Shown here piece after piece: positions 58,387 to 64,000 of a stretch of DNA of 64,000 bases (positions within the stretch are counted from its first letter, which is position 1; every line of letters begins with the position of its first letter). Below the pieces are notes generated by a model. It was not told the origin of the DNA, did not search any database, and was given only the letters and a program-made list of their open reading frames with translations. The translations under genes and the position numbers were made by a program. Source of the stretch: ZC4RG19 sp017577565 (GTDB taxonomy: Bacteria; Actinomycetota; Acidimicrobiia; Acidimicrobiales; VFJN01); assembly GCA_047459075.1 (NCBI GenBank), contig VSCH01000014.1:1-64000 (forward strand), written 5' to 3'.

Positions 58387-59508
58387 GTGGGCTCGCTCGA
58401 CGCCCGCGTCCACGAGCGGGTCCTGGCGTCCGCGGACGGCGGCCCGCTCGACGACGCCGCGCTGGCCGAGCACGTGCGCGCCGAGGCGCCCCTGCTCGGC
58501 CCCGACGAGGTGGTGGCGACGGTCGCCCGGGTGCGGGCCCGCATCGACGGCCTCGGGCCCATCGAGCCGCTGCTGGCCGACCCGGCGGTCACCGACGTGC
58601 TGGTCAACGGCCCCGGACCGGTGTGGGTCGAGCGGGCCGGGCGGCTGACCCGCACCGACGTCGTGCTGGACGACGCCGGCATCGCCCTGCTCGTCGAGCG
58701 GGTCGTGGCGCCCCTCGGGCTGCGGGCCGACCGGACCGCCCCCGTCGTCGACGCCCGCCTGCCCGACGGCTCCCGGGTCCACGTCGTGCTGGCGCCCCTC
58801 GCCGTCGACGGGCCGGTCGTGACCATCCGGCGCTTCGGCGCCGCCGAGGTGGGGCTGGGCGCGTTCTGCGGGCCGGCCGTCGCCGACCTGCTGGCCGGGG
58901 CGGTGGCCGACGGGCTCAACGTGCTGGTGTCGGGCGGTACCGGCGCCGGGAAGACCACGCTGCTCAACGCGCTCTGCCGCCACCTGCCGCCGGGCGAGCG
59001 GGTCGTCACCATCGAGGACGCGGCCGAGCTCCGCCTGCCCGGCGACCACGTCGTCCGGCTCGAGACCCGCCCCGCCACGCCGGACGGGCTCCCGGCCGTC
59101 GGCGTGCGCGAGCTGGTGCGGGCGGCGCTGCGCATGCGGCCCGACCGCATCGTCGTCGGCGAGGTCCGGGGCGCCGAGGCCTTCGACATGCTCCAGGCGA
59201 TGAACACCGGCCACGGCGGGTGCCTGTCCACCTGCCACGCCAACGGGCCGGCGGACGCCCTGCGGCGGGTCGAGACCATGGCCCTGCTCGGCGGTGTCGA
59301 CGTGCCGCTGCTCGTGGTGCGCCGCCAGATGCTCCGGGCCGTCGACCTCGTCGTCCACGTCGCCCGCGGGGCCGGGGCGTCGCGACGGGTCACGGCCGTG
59401 GCCGAGGTCGTCGAGCACGACGACGACCGCCTCGAGGTGCGCCCGCTCGCCGACGCCCACGGCGTGGTCGGCCGCCGCCGGCGCCCGGCCCGGGCAGGTG
59501 GGGCGTGA
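58387..59508 (+). CDS. tadA: Tad secretion ATPase (TadA/CpaF)
   Basis: A 373-residue traffic ATPase that powers assembly of Flp pili. Walker A GGTGAGKTT is at 183-191, an Asp box IEDAAEL lies nearby, Walker B is RIVVGEVRG, and a His-box is CHANGP. The N-terminal domain begins at about 20. The start is GTG after GGGAGGTGG. The stop overlaps the next gene in a GTGA. Confidence 0.93.
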   Translation: MGSLDARVHERVLASADGGPLDDAALAEHVRAEAPLLGPDEVVATVARVRARIDGLGPIEPLLADPAVTDVLVNGPGPVWVERAGRLTRTDVVLDDAGIALLVERVVAPLGLRADRTAPVVDARLPDGSRVHVVLAPLAVDGPVVTIRRFGAAEVGLGAFCGPAVADLLAGAVADGLNVLVSGGTGAGKTTLLNALCRHLPPGERVVTIEDAAELRLPGDHVVRLETRPATPDGLPAVGVRELVRAALRMRPDRIVVGEVRGAEAFDMLQAMNTGHGGCLSTCHANGPADALRRVETMALLGGVDVPLLVVRRQMLRAVDLVVHVARGAGASRRVTAVAEVVEHDDDRLEVRPLADAHGVVGRRRRPARAGGA

Positions 59509-60338
59509 GCGCGTCGCCGCCGGCCCTGGCGGCCGTCGCCGTCGTGGCGGCCGTTGCCGTGGGGTGCAGCCTCGACGGCGCCCTGGCCCGGCGCCGGGTG
59601 CGCCGCCGGCTCGCCGACCCCGCCCACGCGCCGGCCGGCCGGGACGGGGAGCGGCGGCGGGTGGCCGCCGTGGGCGCCGTCGCCGCTGGGGTGGGCGCGG
59701 CCTGGGCCGCCGCCGGTCCCTGGGCGGTCGGCGGGCTGGTGGCGGTCGCGGCCGCCGGCCCCGTCCGGGCGGCGGTGCGCCGGCGGTCGGCGCGACGGCG
59801 GCAGCGGCGGCGGCAGCTGCCGGGCGCCCTCGACCGGCTGGCGGCCGCGCTGCGCACCGGGTCGTCGCTCACCACCGCGCTCGAGGAGGTCGGCGCCACC
59901 GTCGAGCCGCCCCTCGGGCCGGAGCTGGCGGCGCTGGGCGCGGCGAGCGCCCGGGGCCGGCCGCTGCGCGACGTGCTCGCCGAGTGGGCCGACGCCCACG
60001 ACGACCCCGACACCCGGCTGGCGGCCTCGGCGCTCGTGCTGGCGTCGGTGGTCGGCTCGGCGCCGGCCCGGGCCGTCGACGGCGTGGCGGCCACAGTGCG
60101 CGAGCGCCTCGACCTCGCCGACGAGCGGCGGGCCATGGCGGCCCAGGCCCGGGCCAGCGCGCTGGTGCTGTCGGCCGCCCCGGCGCTGTTCGCCGCCGTG
60201 CTGGTCGCGGCCGACACCGCGGCGGCCCGGTTCCTGCTGTCGTCGCCGGCCGGGTGGGCCTGCCTCACCCTCGGCGTGGCGCTCGACGCCGCCGGCGCGT
60301 GGTGGATGGCCCGCATCACCGCGGGCGAGCGGCCGTGA
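59505..60338 (+). CDS. tadB: Tad platform protein, TadB-like
   Basis: A 277-residue inner-membrane platform protein (type II secretion F fold). Two hydrophobic segments near the N-terminus precede a cytoplasmic four-helix domain (LPGALDRLAAALRTGSSLTTAL), and another pair lies at the C-terminus. The gene overlaps tadA by 4 bp and tadC by 4 bp, so the three are translationally coupled. Confidence 0.87.
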   Translation: MSASPPALAAVAVVAAVAVGCSLDGALARRRVRRRLADPAHAPAGRDGERRRVAAVGAVAAGVGAAWAAAGPWAVGGLVAVAAAGPVRAAVRRRSARRRQRRRQLPGALDRLAAALRTGSSLTTALEEVGATVEPPLGPELAALGAASARGRPLRDVLAEWADAHDDPDTRLAASALVLASVVGSAPARAVDGVAATVRERLDLADERRAMAAQARASALVLSAAPALFAAVLVAADTAAARFLLSSPAGWACLTLGVALDAAGAWWMARITAGERP

Positions 60339-61168
60339 CCGCCGTCGTGGCCGCGCTCGCGCTCGGCTGGGCGCTGGTCGTGGGGGTGGCGGCCTCGGGT
60401 GCGGCCACGCGGTCGACCTGCCGGCGACCGGTCGCGACCGGGCCGGTGCCGGCGGCGAGCGCCCGGGCCGGGGGTCGGGCCGTCGCCGGGCGTGGCGCCG
60501 CCCGGTCCCCCGCCGTCGCCCTCGGCGCGGCCGTCCTCCGGCTCGCCGGCCGGCCCGAGCGGGCCACCGGCCCCGCGGCCGCCCGCCGCACCGGGTGGGC
60601 CGCCCTCGTGGCGGGCGCCCTGCTGCCCGTCTCGCCGGTGCTGGCGGCCGCGCCCCTGGCCTGGGCCCTGGCCGGGCCGATGCTGGCCGCCCGGCGCGCC
60701 GCCGCCCGCCACGAGGCGGCGGTGGTCGACCAGCTGCCGGACATCGTCGACCTCCTCGCCCTCACCGCCGCCGCCGGCCTGCCGGTCCCCGCGGCCCTCG
60801 TGGCCATCGGCGACCGCCCGGGCGGACCGCTGGGCGCGGCGTGCGCCCGGGCCGCCGCCGTCGTCCGGCGCGGGGGCACGACGGCCGGTGCCCTCGCCGA
60901 GGTGGCGGCCGCCGGCCCCGCCGTCCGCCCCCTGGTCGACGCGCTGGCCCAGCACGTCCGCTACGGCACGCCGCTCGTGCCGGCGCTCGACCGGGTCGGC
61001 ATCGAGGCCCGGGCCCGCCGGCGCCGGCGGGCCGAGGAGGCGGCCCGGCGCCTGCCGGTGGCCCTGCTCTTCCCCCTCGTGCTCACGACGTTCCCCGCGT
61101 TCGTGCTGCTCACCGTCGTCCCGCTGCTGGCGGGATCGTTCGGCTCCCTGAGCCTCACACCCGTCTGA
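60335..61168 (+). CDS. tadC: Tad platform protein, TadC-like
   Basis: A 277-residue second platform protein. The T2SF domain contains QLPDIVDLLALTAAAGLPVP and RYGTPLVPALDRVG. Hydrophobic segments lie at 1-20, near 90-110 and at the C-terminus (LFPLVLTTFPAFVLLTVVPLL). The start overlaps the tadB stop (GTGA). Confidence 0.85.
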   Translation: MTAVVAALALGWALVVGVAASGAATRSTCRRPVATGPVPAASARAGGRAVAGRGAARSPAVALGAAVLRLAGRPERATGPAAARRTGWAALVAGALLPVSPVLAAAPLAWALAGPMLAARRAAARHEAAVVDQLPDIVDLLALTAAAGLPVPAALVAIGDRPGGPLGAACARAAAVVRRGGTTAGALAEVAAAGPAVRPLVDALAQHVRYGTPLVPALDRVGIEARARRRRRAEEAARRLPVALLFPLVLTTFPAFVLLTVVPLLAGSFGSLSLTPV

Positions 61169-61200
61169 GCGCGGCCCCGCCGCGCGACCAGGAGGCACCC

Positions 61201-61434
61201 ATGTCCCGACCGATCCACCGACCCGCCGTCCGGGTGCGCGCCGGCGCCCTCGTCCGGGCCGTCGCCGGCCGGCTCGCCGAGCGCGCCGACCGGGGTCAGG
61301 CCACCGCCGAGTACGGCCTGGTCATCCTCGCCGCCGGCGGCATCGCCCTCGGCGTCATCGCCTGGGCCGGCGGCACCGGCGCCTTCACCGACCTGTTCGA
61401 GTCGGTGCTCGACCGCCTCGCCGCGTCGTTGTGA
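61201..61434 (+). CDS. DUF4244/Flp-type prepilin-like protein
   Basis: A 77-residue protein with a basic leader of about 32 residues, then RGQATAEYGLVILAAGGIAL. The Gly before Gln with Glu at +5 is the cleavage pattern of class III (Flp) prepilins. It is probably the major pilin of this locus. GGAGGCACCC precedes the ATG. Its stop overlaps the next start (GTGA). Confidence 0.87.
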   Translation: MSRPIHRPAVRVRAGALVRAVAGRLAERADRGQATAEYGLVILAAGGIALGVIAWAGGTGAFTDLFESVLDRLAASL

Positions 61435-61949
61435 GCGCCGCGCTCCCCGCCGAGAGGAGCGCCCCACCGCCACGCCGGAGCCGGCGCCCGCGGCTCGTGC
61501 CCGGGCGCCGGCCCGGCGGGCACCGCCGGAGGTGGCCCGGGAGGGGCCGGGCCGGGGCGCCCCGGCCGGGCGGACCGGGGGCGGCCGGGGACGCCGGCCA
61601 GGCCACGGTCGAGCTGGCCCTCCTGCTGCCGTTCGTGGCGCTCCTGCTGCTCGTGCTCGTGCAGGCGGTCGTGGTGGCGCGCGACCAGGTGCTCGTGGCC
61701 CACGCCGCCCGCGAGGCGGTGCGGGCGGCGGCGGTCGACCCCGACCCGGACGCGGCCCGGCGCGCCGCCGAGCAGGCCGGGCCGCTCGACCCCGACCGCC
61801 TGGAGGTCGAGGTCACCGGCCGCGGCGAGGTCGGCAGCCGGGTCCGGGCGCGGGTCCGCTACACGGCGGGCACCCGGCTCCCCCTGGTGGGCCGGGCGCT
61901 GGACGGCGTCGTGCTCACCGGCACGGCGACCATGCGGGTCGAGCGGTGA
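61431..61949 (+). CDS. TadE-like pseudopilin
   Basis: A 172-residue protein. After a Pro/Arg/Gly-rich segment of about 55 residues comes the TadE motif GQATVELALLLPFVALLLLVLVQ-type helix with the +5 Glu, then a soluble domain of about 90 residues. The unusual long basic N-terminus could mean that translation starts further downstream, although the GTGA overlap with the pilin gene supports the annotated start. It is the last recognisable gene of the locus. Confidence 0.82.
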   Translation: MSAALPAERSAPPPRRSRRPRLVPGRRPGGHRRRWPGRGRAGAPRPGGPGAAGDAGQATVELALLLPFVALLLLVLVQAVVVARDQVLVAHAAREAVRAAAVDPDPDAARRAAEQAGPLDPDRLEVEVTGRGEVGSRVRARVRYTAGTRLPLVGRALDGVVLTGTATMRVER

Positions 61950-61960
61950 GCGGCACCGCC

Positions 61961-64000
61961 TCACACGGCGGCGGCCAGGGCCGGGTCGAGGGCCGCCCGG
62001 AGGAGGGCGAGCGCCCCCTCCTTGTCGAGCGGCTCGTTGCCGTTGCCGCACTTCGGCGACTGCACGCACGACGGGCACCCCGCCGCGCAGCCGCAGGCGG
62101 CCACCAGCTCGGCCGTGGCCCGCACGTGGCGCTCCGCCGCCTCGAACCCCAGCTCGGCCACGCCGGCGCCGCCCTGGTAGCCGTCGTAGACGACGATCGC
62201 CGGCCCGCCGATGTCGGGCTGGTGCAGGGTCGACACGCCGCCGACGTCCCACCGGTCGCAGATCGTGAACAGGGGCAGGACACCGATGCCCGCGTGCTCG
62301 GCCGCGTGCAGCGCGCCGGGCGCCTCCCGCGGCCCGACACCCGCCGCCTCCAGCAGCCCCTCGGGCACCCGGTACCAGAAGGCGCGGGTCGTCAGCGTCG
62401 AGCGGGGCAGGTCGAGCGGGGTCACGCCCAGCGACTCGCCCGTGAGGGCGTCCTTGCGCTGGTAGCCGGTCACCTGCTGGTGCACCTCGACGCCGCCCAG
62501 GCCCACCTCCAGCCCGCCCACCCGGCGGGTGGCGTCGCAGCTCGTCACCCGGATGTCGACGGCGGTGCGGGCCACCGTGTAGGTCGTGCCGTCGTCGGGC
62601 ACGACGGTGGCGCACCGCCCCTCGAGGTCCAGCTCGGTCACCCGCCACGACTGCCCGGCGTGCAGGTACGAGGCGCCGGGATGGGCCTGCTCGCAGGCCC
62701 GGGCCAGCTCGACCGTGCCCACCGCCCGGCCGTCCTCGGTCCGCAGGGTGACCTGGCCGCCGGCGCCCACCCGCAGCCCGACGCCGTGCGCGGGCCAGCC
62801 CCCGCCGGCGTACAGCGCCTGCGGGCCGCGGCCCCGCCCCCGGTGGTGGACGACCAGCTGGTCGTCGAGGACGAGCCGGCGCACGACCTCGTCGAGCAGG
62901 CCGGGCCAGTAGCGCTCGTCCTCGTGGGTCAGGGGCTTCTCGTGGGCGGCGCAGCGCAGGTGGGCGTCGGCCACGAACGGGTTGGCGGGGTTGACGACCA
63001 CCGGCTCGGGCGGTCGCTCGACCAGCTCGTGGGGGTGGGCGGCGATCCACTGGTCGAGCTGGTCCGACCCGGCCACCAGCACCGCCGCCGACGGCCGCCC
63101 GGAGCGACCGGCCCGGCCGGCCTGCTGGCGGAACGAGGCGACCGTGCCGGGGAAGCCGTTGAGCACCACTGCGTCCAGCCCGCCGACGTCGATGCCGAGC
63201 TCGAGGGCGGTCGTGGCCACGACGCCGTCGAGCCGGCCGGAGAACAGGCGCTCCTCGATCTCGCGCCGCTCCTCGGCCAGGTAGCCGCCCCGGTAGGCGG
63301 CGACGCGGCGCCGCAGGTGGGAGGGCAGCCGCCGGCGCACGTCGGCGGCGACGACCTCGGTCGCCCGCCGGCTTCGGCAGAACGCCAGCGTGGTGTGGCC
63401 CGACCGCACCAGCTCGGCGACCAGGCCGGCGGTCTCGGCGTTGGGCGACACCCGGGCGCCGGTCTTCTCGTCGAGCGGCGGCGGGTTCCACACGGCGACC
63501 AGCCGCTCGGGCCGGGGCGAGGCGTCCTCGGTCACGGCCTCGACCGGCACGCCGCACAGCGCGGAGGCCAGCCGCTCGGGCTCGCCGATGGTCGCCGAGC
63601 AACAGACGAAGGTCGGCTCCGCGCCGTAGTGGTTGGCCAGCCGCCGCAGGCGCCGCAGCAGGTGGGCGACGTGCGAGCCGAAGATCCCCCGGAACACGTG
63701 CAGCTCGTCGACGACGACGTAGCGCAGGCGGGCCAGGAAGGTCGACCACCGGTCGTGGTGGGGGAGGATGCCGCTGTGCAGCATCTCGGGGTTGGTCAGC
63801 ACCGCGGTGGCGTGGCGGCGGATCCAGGCCCGCTCCTCGTTGCCGGTGTCGCCGTCGTAGGCCCCGGCCACCAGCCCCGGGAACCCGAAGCCGGTGAGCG
63901 CCCGCAGCTGGTCGTGGGCCAGCGCCTTGGTCGGGAAGAGCAGCAGGGCGGTGCCCCGCCGCACCGGGGCCGCGGCGGCCTCGGCGATGGGCACCTGGTA
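61961..64000 (-). CDS. DUF1998-containing DExH helicase (MrfA/YprA-like), 5' end outside window
   Basis: A partial gene; 679 codons are visible and the start lies beyond 64000. Helicase domain 1 has PTKALAHDQL, the DELH box (VVDELHVFRG) and SATIGEP; domain 2 has GIDVGGLDAVVLNGFPGT and QQAGRAGRSG. The C-terminal DUF1998 region ends with a four-cysteine knuckle (CGCAAGCPSC then CGNGNEPLDK). Bacillus MrfA acts in mitomycin-lesion repair. Walker A must lie upstream, out of the window. It is convergent with the TadE gene, 11 bp away. Confidence 0.92.
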   Translation of the reverse strand, partial: YQVPIAEAAAAPVRRGTALLLFPTKALAHDQLRALTGFGFPGLVAGAYDGDTGNEERAWIRRHATAVLTNPEMLHSGILPHHDRWSTFLARLRYVVVDELHVFRGIFGSHVAHLLRRLRRLANHYGAEPTFVCCSATIGEPERLASALCGVPVEAVTEDASPRPERLVAVWNPPPLDEKTGARVSPNAETAGLVAELVRSGHTTLAFCRSRRATEVVAADVRRRLPSHLRRRVAAYRGGYLAEERREIEERLFSGRLDGVVATTALELGIDVGGLDAVVLNGFPGTVASFRQQAGRAGRSGRPSAAVLVAGSDQLDQWIAAHPHELVERPPEPVVVNPANPFVADAHLRCAAHEKPLTHEDERYWPGLLDEVVRRLVLDDQLVVHHRGRGRGPQALYAGGGWPAHGVGLRVGAGGQVTLRTEDGRAVGTVELARACEQAHPGASYLHAGQSWRVTELDLEGRCATVVPDDGTTYTVARTAVDIRVTSCDATRRVGGLEVGLGGVEVHQQVTGYQRKDALTGESLGVTPLDLPRSTLTTRAFWYRVPEGLLEAAGVGPREAPGALHAAEHAGIGVLPLFTICDRWDVGGVSTLHQPDIGGPAIVVYDGYQGGAGVAELGFEAAERHVRATAELVAACGCAAGCPSCVQSPKCGNGNEPLDKEGALALLRAALDPALAAAV

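Overview
The window is about 64 kb of very GC-rich DNA with dense, mostly short-spaced genes on both strands. It contains a BldD-type regulator with the c-di-GMP signature, a WhiB protein, a GlnR-type orphan regulator, a DUF4244/Tad pilus locus, GlnE, a GSII-type glutamine synthetase and many promoters of the TANNNT type lying 6-9 nt from an ATG or GTG. Together these point to an actinomycete (Actinomycetota). A deep lineage such as Acidimicrobiia is plausible, but the sequence alone does not prove it. I see no insertion sequence, prophage, integrase or CRISPR array, so this reads as ordinary chromosomal core with some unusual genes.

Layout. 0.05-4.2 kb: FKBP isomerase, bldD, then aspartate kinase and aspartate-semialdehyde dehydrogenase, followed by a MazG-like protein. 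4.2-9.7 kb (minus strand): an extended isoaspartyl methyltransferase, an endonuclease/phosphatase and a PAP2 phosphatase that overlap, a DCC-type thiol protein, and a kynU/tryptophan dioxygenase pair. 9.9-12.5 kb: an actinobacterial DNA polymerase A relative and a conserved unknown. 12.5-16.2 kb: a four-gene osmolyte (betaine/choline-type) ABC transporter. 16.2-21.7 kb: glutaminase, an asparagine synthetase with an altered glutaminase site, a FAD oxidoreductase, a lipoprotein hydrolase and a small membrane protein. 21.8 kb: tRNA-Pro(CGG). 22-26.9 kb: stand-alone receiver, STAS protein, two ArsA/Get3-like ATPases, an NfeD-like protein and WhiB. 27.4-31.9 kb: FxsA, an MBL hydrolase, a MerR regulator, then an Fe-S group (Mrp carrier, divergent Cys-rich regulator, ErpA). 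32-36.2 kb: a membrane-anchored beta-propeller, a shortened xanthine-dehydrogenase-like fusion, RidA and a 52-residue membrane peptide.

36.2-41 kb is a nitrogen-assimilation block: glnR, a GSI, a divergent GSII and an adenylylatable GSI. A five-repeat, 11-bp-phased GlnR-like operator lies between the divergent synthetase genes. GlnE, which adenylylates glutamine synthetase, is at 46.7-49.4 kb, next to the glutamine-dependent NAD synthetase. Between them lie a VOC-DinB fusion, a decayed P-loop kinase, a second Cys-rich ArsR-type regulator, EngB, a secreted M28 peptidase and an esterase. 51.3-57.5 kb: HAD hydrolase, two unknowns, an ECF-type sigma factor, an RpoD-family sigma factor, a CLC channel with CBS domains, a 24-residue peptide gene and a membrane-tethered HAD hydrolase. 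57.7-61.9 kb: a compact Tad secretion locus. The window ends inside a DUF1998 helicase gene.

Themes. Glutamine and asparagine metabolism is over-represented (glsA, asnB, three glutamine synthetases, glnR, glnE, nadE). Fe-S biogenesis genes cluster with a likely Fe-S-sensing regulator. Leaderless transcription appears to be the default, and this settles many of the start codons chosen here.
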